A stretch of 64,000 bases of DNA from JAVJSD01 sp040219575 (GCA_040219575.1 JAVJSD010000104.1:1-64000), one strand, 5' to 3'; counted from the stretch's first letter, positions 1-8,083 are shown. Notes: generated by a model not told the origin, from the sequence alone. Numbers and translations are program-made.

Positions 1-1178
1 CACGCAAGACTCGCTTCCGGCCGCTGGCCAGGCGTTACCGGGTAGGACTGATTACCTACGGGGCTGCGATAGAAGGTTTCAGAAATTACGTCATGTCATT
101 TCGTCCTCCTTCTCCAAGCCTCGTAGCGCAAGGCCACCCATCTCAACTGAGGGAGCAACGATCACCCCGTCGGCAGCCGGTCGAGCGCAGCGTCGGCGAA
201 TCGCTTCAGGGCGGCGCGGGACCAGCGATTTCACTCGGGTGGAAGCGACGCCCCTCTTCAGAAATGGCTGGTCCCTTGATGCGGATGCGTAGTCGTCTTT
301 CCAGGACCGACTTGAGCGAACAACGAAAGACGACGATGGCCGAACGATCGCACACGCCTGAAGGCCAGGCGAGAAGCTAAAGCCGGCTTCGTAAGTTCTT
401 GGCCAGCTGATGACCACCGTCTAAAGCCGGTGGCGAACTGGGGACATACCAGGCGTCAGGAACCGTTCCCTTGCCTCCTATCGCGCTGAATCGTCGCCGC
501 GGGGTGGAAAATCGGCGAAGAAGGACTACCACCGAGAACACAGAGGCCACAGAGAAACGAGAGCGACGCATCGGTCGGCGATTGGCGAGGAAATGGACCG
601 ACCACGAAGAGCCGAAGAGCACGAAGGAATGAAGCGATAGCATCGTCCGGAAGGGACCAGATGCCAAAGCCCGGGGTCGCGCGGCGCACCCCGGGTGACG
701 GGCTTCTCCCGTAGCGGAAGTCGTGTGACTTCCGACGGCATGGAGAAATCGGAACTCTCACCAGTTCCGCTCGAAGAAGATTCGCCACGTCGGCGTATCC
801 AGACAGAGGATCGCTCGATCGACCATGTCGTGGTATACTAAAGATAGTATTTATGACCTATGTAGATGCTCCATGAAGTCCGCGGCGGTGGGGGGTGGGG
901 AGGACGTCGGCAGACGCTCGTCGGCCGGACCGTCGGTGGGAAACCGGTGGTGAATCGCATGGTGAATTGCATGGTGAACGGGCTCCCAGTTCACCGGAAG
1001 CGACTTACCGGGGCCCCTGGGGCGGTGAATTGGGCCGGGATGCCGCCGCCAAGCGGCAAGCGCCGGCCCCCGGCCGAGGCGGTGAATTGCTGACGCCCCA
1101 ACTGGTCCAACGGCCGGGATTTCTGTGTACAATCGACGCGCAGTCCCCAACACACGCAAACTACGCTGGTAAGACCTC
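1..1178. other. Intergenic region with no convincing gene
   Basis: The open frames here have low-complexity, arginine-rich translations, lack recognisable domains and overlap one another on both strands, so I call no gene. The stretch holds an AC/GA-rich piece around 520-635 with cacagag and acgaag words, typical of intergenic repeat debris. A copy of a dispersed palindromic element lies at 711-794. Around 950-1090 there are short direct repeats built on GGTGAATTGC just upstream of the first gene. Confidence 0.6.
711..794 (-). repeat. Dispersed element of about 80 bp, copy A
   Basis: Read on the minus strand, this copy runs from ACGTGGCGAATC through GAGCGGAAC to a terminal hairpin with arms CGGAAGTC and GACTTCCG, ending CGCTACGG. 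The same order of blocks recurs at 7915-7996 and 18076-18156. AGCGGAA near the left and TTCCGCT at the right form short terminal inverted repeats. No transposase is near. It looks like a REP- or MITE-type element. Confidence 0.7.
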
Positions 1179-3017
1179 ATGTCGCAAGAGCTCCGCAAAC
1201 GTCTCTTCGACCAGCTCGACGCGCTGGTTCTCATCGACCCCCACACCCACATCAACGCCCACCGGCCGGCCAGCGACACGTTGGCCGACATTCTGGGCTA
1301 CCACTACTACACCGAACTGGCCCATTCGGCCGGCATGCCCCGGGACCAGATCGAGGAGGAGGGCCTCGATCCGAAGGAGAAGGTCGGCCGGCTGATCGCC
1401 AATCTGGGACCGATCGAAAATACGATCCAGTACAGTTGGCTGATCGAGATGTGCCAGACGTTCTTCGACTTCCAGGAAGACCGCATCACGGCCGACAACT
1501 GGGAGACGCTTTACGACGACGCCGCCCGCAAGATGCAATTCGCCGACTGGCCGCAGCAGGTGCTGGCCAAGAGCAGGCTGGAAGCGGTGTTTCTGACCAA
1601 CGACTTCGACGATCCTCTGGAGAACTTCGACACCAGCGTCTATGTGCCGTGCCTGCGGACCGACGACCTGGTGTTCCACCTGGCCGATCCCAAGGTCCGC
1701 CAGCGGCTGCAAGACGCCACCAGCATCGACGTCCACGACGTGGCTTCGCTTCGCAGTGCGATCGGGGCCCTGTTCGTTCACTTCTTGAACAACGGGGCTC
1801 GGGCCTGCGCCATCTCGCTGCCGCCCGATTTCGCCCCGACGAAGATCATGCCCGGTCGCGCCGAGACGGCCATCGCCAAGGTCTGCTCCGAGGGCCGAGG
1901 GGCCGACGAGTCGCACGTGCGCGCCGCCGCGAACTTCGTATTCTGGACGTTGGCCGAGTTCTGCGCCGAGCACCGCCTGCCGTTCGATCTGATGATCGGC
2001 GTCAACCGCGGCGTGTACGCGGAGGGCGTCTACCAGGGCCGCGACCTGTACGACAGCCGCGTCTCGCTGATCCAGTACAAAGAACTGTTTAATGCCTTCC
2101 CGCAGGTGACGTTCCCCATCTCGGTGTTGGCCAGCGTCACCAATCAGGAGCTGACCAGCTACGCCTGGATCTTCCCCAATGTGGTCACCAACGGGCACTG
2201 GTGGTACTCGAACACGCCGACGTACATCGAGCACGACGCGGCGGCCCGCCTGGAGGCCGTGCCGCGGACCAAGCAGGTCGGCTACTACAGCGACATGTAC
2301 AAGCTGGAGTTCGCCCTGCCGAAATTCGCCATGTACAAGCGGATTCTGGCGAAGATTCTGGCCGAGCGGTACGTGATCGATCGCGGTTGGAGCGAAGAGC
2401 GGGCCGTCGAGTTCGGCACGCAGGTGTTGCGGGGCAACGTGGAATCGATCTTCGGCTACCACGACGAACCGCGGCAACCGATCACGGCGCCGGCCTTCGC
2501 GCCGACGGCCCCTGTCGAGGAGTCCACGCCGGAGGAAGCACCGCTTGAAGACCTGCCGGTCGGCGACTTGTCAGGTGGCGATTTGTCAGGCGGCGATTTG
2601 TCAGGTGATGAGGAACCGCTCGAGACGCCGCCGCGGGAAGAGCCGCCCGTTGCGATCGCGCCTGTTGTGGAAAAGGATTCCCCCGTAAAGGCGGCGCCGC
2701 TCGAGGCGGCGCCGCTCGAAGTCGCCCCGATCGAGGCGGGGCCGGAAGAGGAGACGATCGCCGCGCCTCGGGAGGCCGTTACGGGCGACAACAACTTCGC
2801 GATTGACCTCGATGCTCCCGGCAAGCCGCAGACGTCGGAAGTCGACACGTTGCCCGACATCGACATCTTCGGCGGAAAACCGGCGGAACCGGCCGCGGAC
2901 GAGGACGAAGCCAACGTGATGATCGACATCGACGAGGACGCCGACATCGATGCTCCCACCAAGATCGGCTCGATCGAGATCGAGGTGAAGGAAGACGACC
3001 GCCGGCGGCGAAGGTGA
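1179..3017 (+). CDS. Uronate isomerase-like (UxaC family) protein with long acidic C-terminal tail
   Basis: The first ~425 residues resemble the planctomycete branch of the glucuronate/uronate isomerase family, metal-dependent amidohydrolase-fold enzymes that interconvert uronates and keto-sugars. Visible support: a metal-binding HxH motif (DPHTHIN, His22 and His24), PCLRTDDLVFHL, GVNRGVY and NGHWWYSN. The start is the ATG at 1179, the first Met ahead of the HxH strand. Residues ~430-612 are unusual: proline, glutamate and aspartate rich, with threefold GGDLS repeats, tandem APLEAAPLE repeats, a run of IDIDEDADIDAP character and a terminal arginine cluster. Such a tail is not part of ordinary UxaC, and I cannot assign it a function. 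The gene is monocistronic in appearance, with a small hairpin at 3083-3099 downstream. The exact substrate is inferred from family only. Confidence 0.7.
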   Translation: MSQELRKRLFDQLDALVLIDPHTHINAHRPASDTLADILGYHYYTELAHSAGMPRDQIEEEGLDPKEKVGRLIANLGPIENTIQYSWLIEMCQTFFDFQEDRITADNWETLYDDAARKMQFADWPQQVLAKSRLEAVFLTNDFDDPLENFDTSVYVPCLRTDDLVFHLADPKVRQRLQDATSIDVHDVASLRSAIGALFVHFLNNGARACAISLPPDFAPTKIMPGRAETAIAKVCSEGRGADESHVRAAANFVFWTLAEFCAEHRLPFDLMIGVNRGVYAEGVYQGRDLYDSRVSLIQYKELFNAFPQVTFPISVLASVTNQELTSYAWIFPNVVTNGHWWYSNTPTYIEHDAAARLEAVPRTKQVGYYSDMYKLEFALPKFAMYKRILAKILAERYVIDRGWSEERAVEFGTQVLRGNVESIFGYHDEPRQPITAPAFAPTAPVEESTPEEAPLEDLPVGDLSGGDLSGGDLSGDEEPLETPPREEPPVAIAPVVEKDSPVKAAPLEAAPLEVAPIEAGPEEETIAAPREAVTGDNNFAIDLDAPGKPQTSEVDTLPDIDIFGGKPAEPAADEDEANVMIDIDEDADIDAPTKIGSIEIEVKEDDRRRRR

Positions 3018-3474
3018 GCGGCGCGTGGGCGGCGAAGGTGAGCGGCGCCGCGGCGGGGACAGCGGCCGATTCCCCTCCAAGCCGACGGCTTTGCCGTCGT
3101 GGTCGGGCATGCGTTTATCGCCCGGCCTCGTCACCCAACAGGACTTTCTCCGCAAGTCATTTTCCTGAAATACTTTACGTCGCTGCATCACGTCTTGAAG
3201 CAGCCGTTTTCATGAAGGACCGCCTGTCGCTTTTCACCCGCGGCGAAAAAAATCCCGATTTCTCGCGAACCTTTCGTCCGATTCCCCATCTAAATGGGCA
3301 TCTGCTCGGCGTCGACCGAAGCTGGGACATGCCGCAGGGTTAGCTCCCCGGCGGAAATGTTGCCCGGCTCACGAGCCGACGGTATAGTTTTCAGGGACCG
3401 AGGACCGGTCCGGATTTGATTCTTCCAATTCTTGCATCTCTCTAGCTGTGCGCAGGAGCACAGGGGAGGAACCC
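3018..3474 (+). other. Intergenic region with a small hairpin
   Basis: A compact hairpin (arms CGACGGC and GCCGTCG, loop TTT) sits at 3083-3099, shortly after the uronate isomerase-like gene. It has no T-tract, so it is only a possible terminator or 3' processing hairpin. Similar CAAGCCGACGGC-type hairpins occur near 43327 and 45252. Short direct repeats of GGCGAAGGTGAGCGGC type occur at 3008-3045. I see no gene in the rest. Confidence 0.5.
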
Positions 3475-3744
3475 ATGCGTCGCATCAACACCAACACGAC
3501 CAGCGCCGTTATCGTCGATCGCTTTGATCGCATTAACGTGGCCGTCCGTGGTGTCGCCGGCGCCTACGGTCTCCCCGGGCTATTGCGCCTCTATGGGCGG
3601 GCGACGACGAAGGCGAAGAAATTGCGCCTCCACGCGTCGCCATCCAGTTCGTGTTCCCAACATCAAGGCCCGTGCCAGATGTCAAGGGAAACGATGCCCT
3701 GCCGGTGGCGTCCGACGCCGCGGTGTCTCGCATTAAGAGGGTGA
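3475..3744 (+). pseudogene. Short ORF with flagellin-like first residues; possible flagellin remnant
   Basis: An excellent ribosome-binding site (GGGGAGGA, 5-6 nt before the ATG at 3475) precedes a frame that begins MRRINTNTTSAV. This resembles the conserved flagellin start (M-x-RINTN-x-S-x-L). After about 12 residues the similarity ends and the rest is arginine- and serine-rich with no flagellin helix pattern. The frame is 89 codons, against several hundred for flagellin. It may be the 5' end of a decayed flagellin gene, a hybrid created by deletion, or a chance match upstream of the sigma factor gene. I cannot distinguish these by reading. Confidence 0.35.
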
Positions 3745-3902
3745 GCGCGTCGCCGTAGCGACCTTCACTCGTAATACGCGAAACACCCTTCGGACGCCCG
3801 GTGCACAGCCGACGGCCTGGGAACCTTTGTGTTCCCGCTCGCCAAGCTGTGCGTTCGGTCGGCTTTGCCGCGCGCCCCGTTTGTTTTGCTGGAGAGAGAA
3901 CT

Positions 3903-4475
3903 ATGGATACGCTGACTCAGACAATCGACAAGACCCGCGTCGTACAGCTGGTGCGGCTGGCTCAGGCCGGCGACCGCGAGGCTTTCGGCGAGCTCTTCCA
4001 GCGATTCGAGCGCCACGTGTTTTCGGTGGCGCTGCGGCGGCTGGGCGACTACACCGAGGCCGAGGAGTTGTGCCAGGACGTGTTCATCCAGGCCATGCAG
4101 AAGGTCGGCCAGCTCCGCGAGCCGGAGGCCTTCGGCGGCTGGCTGCGTTCGATCACGCACCGCATGGCGATCAACCGCATCGTGCGGCGCGCGCCGGACG
4201 TACCGACCGAGCCGGACACGCTGGCCAACACCTGCATGGTCAGCGATTCGCCGCTGGAGACGGTGCTCGACGGCGAGCGTGACGCGCAGCTCCGCGACGG
4301 TCTGCGACGGCTCCGCGAACTGGACCGCCAGACGCTGGAGGCGTTCTACGTCCAGGGCCGGTCGCTGCTGCAAATGAGCGACGACTTCGACGCCCCGGTC
4401 GGCACGATCAAGCGCCGCCTGCACGTCGCGCGGAAGCGCCTCGCCAAGCAGGTCGGCGAACTGGTCGCTGTTTGA
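3903..4475 (+). CDS. ECF-type RNA polymerase sigma factor
   Basis: This 190-residue protein has the two-domain layout of sigma-70 family ECF factors, which direct RNA polymerase to dedicated promoters. Region 2 is visible at residues ~15-85 (AGDREAFGELFQRFE, then EAEELCQDVFIQAMQKV and FGGWLRSITHRMAINR). Region 4 spans ~125-180 (LRELDRQTLEAFYVQGRSL then APVGTIKRRLHVARKRL), the helix-turn-helix that reads the -35 element. I chose the ATG at 3903 because GGAGAGAGA lies just upstream; the frame stays open further upstream but that part is not sigma-like. No anti-sigma gene is adjacent. A strong intrinsic terminator follows at 4509-4546, so it is probably transcribed alone. Confidence 0.9.
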   Translation: MDTLTQTIDKTRVVQLVRLAQAGDREAFGELFQRFERHVFSVALRRLGDYTEAEELCQDVFIQAMQKVGQLREPEAFGGWLRSITHRMAINRIVRRAPDVPTEPDTLANTCMVSDSPLETVLDGERDAQLRDGLRRLRELDRQTLEAFYVQGRSLLQMSDDFDAPVGTIKRRLHVARKRLAKQVGELVAV

Positions 4476-4508
4476 CCAAAGCGCCGAAAAGTAGACCGCC
4501 GGTTTCCG

Positions 4509-4546
4509 CCGCCCGTGCGAGACAAACGTCTTGCACGGGCGGTTTT
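4509..4546 (+). terminator. Intrinsic terminator of the sigma factor gene
   Basis: A 15-bp stem (left arm CCGCCCGTGCGAGAC, right arm GTCTTGCACGGGCGG, one G-U pair) closes on a four-base loop and is followed by TTTT. It lies 34 nt after the sigma factor stop codon. AT-rich repeats of ATTTCAGATTT type follow immediately (4547-4580). Confidence 0.85.
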
Positions 4547-4612
4547 GATTTCAGATTTCGGATTTCAGATTGCAGATTTGAAGACAGACATCCAGAAACC
4601 CCTGCGCCGCCC

Positions 4613-4741
4613 TCACCCCTCACCCCTCACCCCTCACCCCTCACCCCTCACCACTCACCCCTCACCACTCACCCCTCACCCCTCACCCCTCACCCCTCAC
4701 CACTCACCACTCACCACTCACCACTCACCACTCACCACTCA
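4613..4741 (-). repeat. 7-bp tandem array beginning at a stop codon (18 full units)
   Basis: Eighteen head-to-tail heptamers, TCACCCC or TCACCAC on the plus strand, fill 4613-4738. Read on the minus strand the units are TGAGTGG and TGAGGGG. The stop codon of the esterase gene (plus-strand TCA at 4739-4741) is the first three bases of the next, partial unit, so the array starts exactly where translation ends. A second array with the same relation to a different gene lies at 43238-43307. Because 7 is not a multiple of 3, the array presents TGA in all three frames in the gene's direction and is fully open on the opposite strand. Confidence 0.95.
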
Positions 4742-6034
4742 CTTCCCCAACCACCGATCAAAGAACGCAAAGCAGTCGTCCTGCATCGCTCGATTGAACG
4801 TGTGCGGCACGTCGACCATCCGGCCGACGAACCGGTCGGCGGCGCCGGCTTTCTTGTACGAGGCGGCGATCTGCTCGAGCGACTGCCGCATGCCCTCGAG
4901 CGTGAACAGGCCGTCCTGCCGGCATTGCTGGACCATCAGCGGCTGCGGCGCGTGCAAGGCGGCGACATCCGGCAGGTCGAGCCATCGGTGCAGCCCGGGC
5001 AAGAAGTGCACCCAGGAGTGCGTGTCGATGTGGGCCTGCAGCATGGGGCGCACCGTCGACATGAATCCGACCACGCAGGCGGCCTTGATTCGTGGATCGA
5101 GGGCCGCCAGGTAGAGCGTGCGATAGCCGCCCATCGAGACGCCGCAGCAGCCGATTCGCTCGGCGTCGACTTCCTCCCGGGTGACGAGGTAATCGACCGT
5201 GCGGAGGTCGTCCCGGAACACGACGCCCGGCCAGGTGCCGCCGGCGAAGACCATCGACTTGGCCAGCGTCGACTCCTTCGCGCGGCAGCGGCCGTTGAGG
5301 TGCGCCGCGTCCTGCTCGCTGTACTTCGAGCGGTCCCAGCCGTACTTCAGGTCGGCGTCCATCATCAGCCGCCGCTCGCCGAACATGAAGGCGTCGATCG
5401 TGATCACCACGTAGCCGCGGCGGACCAGTTCGGTCGACGTCGGCCGGCTTTCGTAGTTTCGCTCGTGGTAGCGCGTCATCACGGGATGATTGGCGCCCAG
5501 ATCGACCACCTTCTCCTTGCCGAACAGGAACATGCCGCCGTGAGAATGCAGATCGACCACCGCCGGCGCCGGCTCCCGGAGTCCCTTGGGAATCAGCACA
5601 TAGGCTGGGACGCGAAACTGCGGCGATGTGGAGAAGACCACCTTCTCGCGGACGTAGTCGCCCAGGTCCTGCCGGTCGACGACTTCGGCCCGCGGCGCGA
5701 CGGCCTGCGGCCGATAATCGAGCAGTTCGAAGACCTTGTCGCGGCCGGCTTGCTGGAACTCCGCGAAGGAAGCGAAGTGATCGCCCAGCCAGGAGTAGGC
5801 GTAGTGGTTCTGCTCCGCCAGGGCGTCGAGGTCGCGATACAGGCTCCCCAGGTCGCCGCTTGTCGGATTGAGCGCGTGCGGCAGGTCGGCCGGCGGCTTG
5901 TGCTGGTTGTCGTCGGCCGCCGCGGCGGTCTCGTTCTTGCCGCCGCCGGCCGCCAGCGCCGCCAGGGAAGCCGCCGCGGCCTGTTTCAGAAAGGTGCGCC
6001 GCGCCGCCGCGTCGCGGGAGTGATTTTCGGACAT
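4739..6034 (-). CDS. Tat-exported alpha/beta hydrolase (acetyl xylan esterase/dienelactone hydrolase type)
   Basis: A 431-residue predicted exported esterase. The N-terminus carries a twin-arginine signal (ARRTFLKQAAAAS) followed by an Ala/Gly-rich hydrophobic stretch to about residue 40. The alpha/beta hydrolase core shows the nucleophile elbow GVSMGG near residue 300, a strand-loop AVVDLHSHGGM, and a likely catalytic His in DVPHTFNRAM close to the C-terminus, where such hydrolases place it. The substrate is probably an ester of a plant or algal polysaccharide, inferred from relatives common in planctomycetes. The stop codon is formed by the first unit of the heptamer array downstream. Convergent to the sigma factor gene. 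Confidence 0.8.
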   Translation of the reverse strand: MSENHSRDAAARRTFLKQAAAASLAALAAGGGKNETAAAADDNQHKPPADLPHALNPTSGDLGSLYRDLDALAEQNHYAYSWLGDHFASFAEFQQAGRDKVFELLDYRPQAVAPRAEVVDRQDLGDYVREKVVFSTSPQFRVPAYVLIPKGLREPAPAVVDLHSHGGMFLFGKEKVVDLGANHPVMTRYHERNYESRPTSTELVRRGYVVITIDAFMFGERRLMMDADLKYGWDRSKYSEQDAAHLNGRCRAKESTLAKSMVFAGGTWPGVVFRDDLRTVDYLVTREEVDAERIGCCGVSMGGYRTLYLAALDPRIKAACVVGFMSTVRPMLQAHIDTHSWVHFLPGLHRWLDLPDVAALHAPQPLMVQQCRQDGLFTLEGMRQSLEQIAASYKKAGAADRFVGRMVDVPHTFNRAMQDDCFAFFDRWLGK

Positions 6035-6154
6035 GAAGCTGCTCGCAGGCGTTTCAGGCCAGTCGGCGACGAATTCGTGGCGCGACTCAGAAGGGTGCGA
6101 GCATCATTGTAGTGGAGAGGCGGGGCACGAGGGCGACCTCGCAAACTCGCCCGC

Positions 6155-6259
6155 TCACGACTGACTCGACTGCGAAGCGGCCGGCGGCGGCGGGCAGAGG
6201 GCCAACAGCGAGAGAAACAGCATGGCGCCGAGGGCGAGCAGGATGGTGCTGATCAACAT
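6155..6259 (-). CDS. Tiny single-pass membrane peptide
   Basis: A 34-residue frame starting MLISTILLALGAMLFLSLLA is preceded by AAGGAA at good spacing (7 nt). It is one hydrophobic helix followed by a short Pro/Ala/Ser tail. It resembles the short hydrophobic peptides that go unannotated in many genomes. No function can be given. The open frame extends upstream, but the ribosome-binding site favours this start. Short hydrophobic frames can arise by chance in GC-rich DNA, so confidence is modest. Confidence 0.4.
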   Translation of the reverse strand: MLISTILLALGAMLFLSLLALCPPPPAASQSSQS

Positions 6260-6501
6260 GTCTGGGTTCCTTTCTGGGGAGTCGGGACGAGAGAAAGGTG
6301 TTGCATCTGCCGCGCCAGAACGGAGGGCGACTTCGGACGCATGTCGTAAGTCGCTTATGCAGAACATCTTGTGCAATCAGTCAGGCTGCCACAATGACTC
6401 CGGTCACCGCGAACCCGTAGTCAAATTGACTATTTCGTCTCGCTGTGGTCGCGACAGCTGGAAGCCGGCGCCGGGAGCGGCCCGTGGAGGCAGGGGGAGC
6501 G

Positions 6502-6789
6502 TTATTTGGCGGGACGGTCGCTGTGGCCGAGATCTTTGTCGGGCGCGATGTGGTCGCGAACCAACTGTTTGAGCTGTTTGATCTCCGGAAAGCCGCCTTG
6601 CTCGGTCCGCGACCAGATCAGCGAGTCATTGACGCGGATTTCGAACACGCCGCCGCTGCCGGGCGCGAGCGCCACTTCGCCCAGTTCCTGCTCGAAGGTG
6701 GTCAACAGCTCCTGCGCCATCCAGGCGCCGCGCAGCAGCCAGCGGCATTGCGTGCAGTACACGATTTGGACGCGTGGGCGATGTGACAT
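6502..6789 (-). CDS. SelT/SelW/SelH (Rdx) family protein, cysteine form
   Basis: A 95-residue protein with the redox motif CTQC (residues ~12-15) directly after the first beta strand (VQIVYCTQC), followed by WLLRGAWMAQELL and a short thioredoxin-like core with GGVFEIRVND. This is the pattern of the Rdx family; selenoprotein members carry Sec in the second motif position, and here it is Cys. These proteins are thought to act in thiol redox processes, with no settled bacterial substrate. The start ATG is preceded by AAGGAAAG. The gene stands alone; the small membrane peptide gene is more than 240 bp downstream. Confidence 0.85.
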   Translation of the reverse strand: MSHRPRVQIVYCTQCRWLLRGAWMAQELLTTFEQELGEVALAPGSGGVFEIRVNDSLIWSRTEQGGFPEIKQLKQLVRDHIAPDKDLGHSDRPAK

Positions 6790-7244
6790 GACGGCGACTT
6801 TCCTTGAGGAACCAGCGAAATCTTACCACGACGGCGGCGCGGAGGAGAATCGACCGCGCGGGTCCGCGGACTTGTTCCTCGCCGCTGCGTCCCTTAGACT
6901 CGTAGGTGTTGGGGGCTTGTTGTCACATCGTCATTCATCGGGATCTGTCTGCGGGTGAGTTGGGGATGATCCCCTTTTCCCAGCATTCCTACAGCTTCTC
7001 CTCTTGACCCGGCGCCGGCAGCGAGACGCCCCTCGCGTGCAGCCACTGGCTACGCGCCGTCGCCCAGGCTTGCGACCGGGATGGCCGCAGGAAAGGCGTC
7101 GCCACGACGAACGAGGCCGCCCCGCGCCCCACGGCGCTGCCGGCGCGGCTGGTTTCACGCGACGCCGACTTTCCGTGCCGACCGTGTGTGGGGCCGTCTC
7201 ACCCGCGATCGGCCACCAGCAACTCAAGCCCCGGGAGAGTCACG
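6790..7244. other. Intergenic region upstream of the RRM gene
   Basis: No supported gene. Translations of the open frames are Arg/Pro-rich and unrecognisable. It probably holds the 5' regulatory region of the small acidic ORF and RRM protein gene that follow. I found no clear promoter or riboswitch by eye. Confidence 0.4.
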
Positions 7245-7382
7245 ATGAGTGAAACGAAAACAACGACGAAAGACAGCCCGCTGTCCGATCCCCACGCCGC
7301 CCCGGCCGAGGATTGGCCGATCGAGGACTTCGACTTCGACTTCGACGAGGACTTTGAGGCGGAAGTCGACGAACACTATTGA
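7245..7382 (+). CDS. Small acidic protein, 45 aa, upstream of the RRM gene
   Basis: ATG at 7245 follows GGGAGAG. The product has a Thr/Lys-rich start and then a strikingly acidic tail in which Asp alternates with Phe (DFDFDFDEDFEAEVDEHY). It ends 65 nt before the RRM protein start. The regular D-F alternation and extreme acidity suggest a real peptide, perhaps one that contacts a basic partner such as the Arg/Gly-rich RRM protein, but that is only inference. The acidic run could also be a composition effect of repeated GACTTC codons. Confidence 0.5.
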   Translation: MSETKTTTKDSPLSDPHAAPAEDWPIEDFDFDFDEDFEAEVDEHY

Positions 7383-7447
7383 ATCGTGCTCGAAGAAGTC
7401 CCGCGATCGGCTGTCAGATTGTCCCCCCCCATTACCCCGGAGTCTCA

Positions 7448-7738
7448 ATGTCCATGAACATTTACGTTGGCAATCTGTCTTTTGATGCCACCGAGAACGA
7501 TATTCGCGGAGCTTTCGAGCAGTATGGCGTGGTGAACGCCGTGAACATCATCGCCGACCGAGAAACCGGACGTTCGCGCGGTTTCTGCTTTGTTGAAATG
7601 CCCAACGACGACGAGGCCCGCAACGCCATCGAGGAAATGAATCTGGCCCGCATCAACGGTCGGGCGGTGACCGTCAACGAGGCCAAGCCGCGCGAGAGCG
7701 GCGGCGGGGGACGCCGGGGCGGCGGACGGCGCTGGTAA
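7448..7738 (+). CDS. RNA-binding protein with one RRM domain and Gly/Arg-rich tail
   Basis: A 96-residue glycine-rich RNA-binding protein of the bacterial/cyanobacterial Rbp type. RNP2 is IYVGNL (residues 5-10) and RNP1 is RGFCFVEM (44-51), spaced as in a canonical RRM; the C-terminus is GGGGRRGGGRRW. It should bind single-stranded RNA, and relatives are linked to cold or stress responses. The ATG at 7448 gives MSMNIYVGN; the ATG at 7454 is an alternative that removes two residues. It may be cotranscribed with the acidic ORF before it. Downstream is a tandem repeat of a palindromic element rather than a clear terminator. Confidence 0.93.
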   Translation: MSMNIYVGNLSFDATENDIRGAFEQYGVVNAVNIIADRETGRSRGFCFVEMPNDDEARNAIEEMNLARINGRAVTVNEAKPRESGGGGRRGGGRRW

Positions 7739-7795
7739 GGCGTCCTGCCGTGTTGGCTCACGGCCGAGAGCAGTAGACCGGAACAAGCCGTGCGC

Positions 7796-7848
7796 TGTTC
7801 CGGCAGAAGCGCTGTTCCGGCAGAAGCGCCGTGTTCCGGCAGAAGCGC
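7796..7848 (+). repeat. Triple repeat of TGTTCCGGCAGAAGCGC
   Basis: Three 17-bp copies lie at 7796-7812, 7813-7829 and 7832-7848, the last two separated by two bases. The unit is half of a palindrome seen elsewhere (GGCCGGAAC ... GTTCCGGC at 12797-12825 and near 36920-37046), so this is a partial, amplified copy of a dispersed hairpin family. Confidence 0.8.
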
Positions 7849-7914
7849 CGTTGGACGCTGAGGCTCGACCGCGATGTCTCGTTGGCGGGGCGATTGGCAG
7901 TCGCCGAAACCGCC

Positions 7915-7996
7915 GACGTGGCATATCTTCCTGGAGCGGAACTCATGAGCGTTCCTTCGTATCAACGCCATCGGAAGTCTCACGACTTCCGCTACG
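7915..7996 (+). repeat. Dispersed element of about 80 bp, copy B
   Basis: It begins GACGTGGCATATC, contains GGAGCGGAACTC and GAGCGTTCC, and ends in the hairpin CGGAAGTC / GACTTCCG followed by CTACGG. Block order is the same as in copies A (711-794) and D (18076-18156). It sits between the RRM gene and the metallopeptidase gene. Confidence 0.75.
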
Positions 7997-8083
7997 GAGT
8001 AGGAGCATTCGCGTAGATGCCCAGCCGGGCATTTGCTAAACTCCGCGGCTTCCCTCGGTCAGGCGAAGCTTCAGGAGCGCGGC

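Noticed and set aside
91..788. Overlapping frames near the window start (for example 93-380 plus and 456-788 minus)
   Set aside because: They overlap each other, have Arg/Ser/Pro-rich composition, lack domains and run through repeat elements, so none is supported.
4613..4741. CRISPR-like short repeats
   Set aside because: The units are 7 bp with no spacers, so this is a simple tandem array and not a CRISPR. No cas genes are in the window.
4472..6112. Plus-strand open frame of 546 codons across the heptamer array
   Set aside because: It is antisense to the Tat esterase gene and its N-terminal part is the translated 7-bp repeat (PLTTHHS-like). The esterase has a signal peptide, nucleophile elbow and catalytic His; this frame has no domain.
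7758..8039. Short frames with RRKSHDFRY- or SEVSRLPL-like translations
   Set aside because: These peptides are translations of the dispersed hairpin element (CGGAAGTC/GACTTCCG), which occurs at several sites in both orientations, not genuine conserved proteins.
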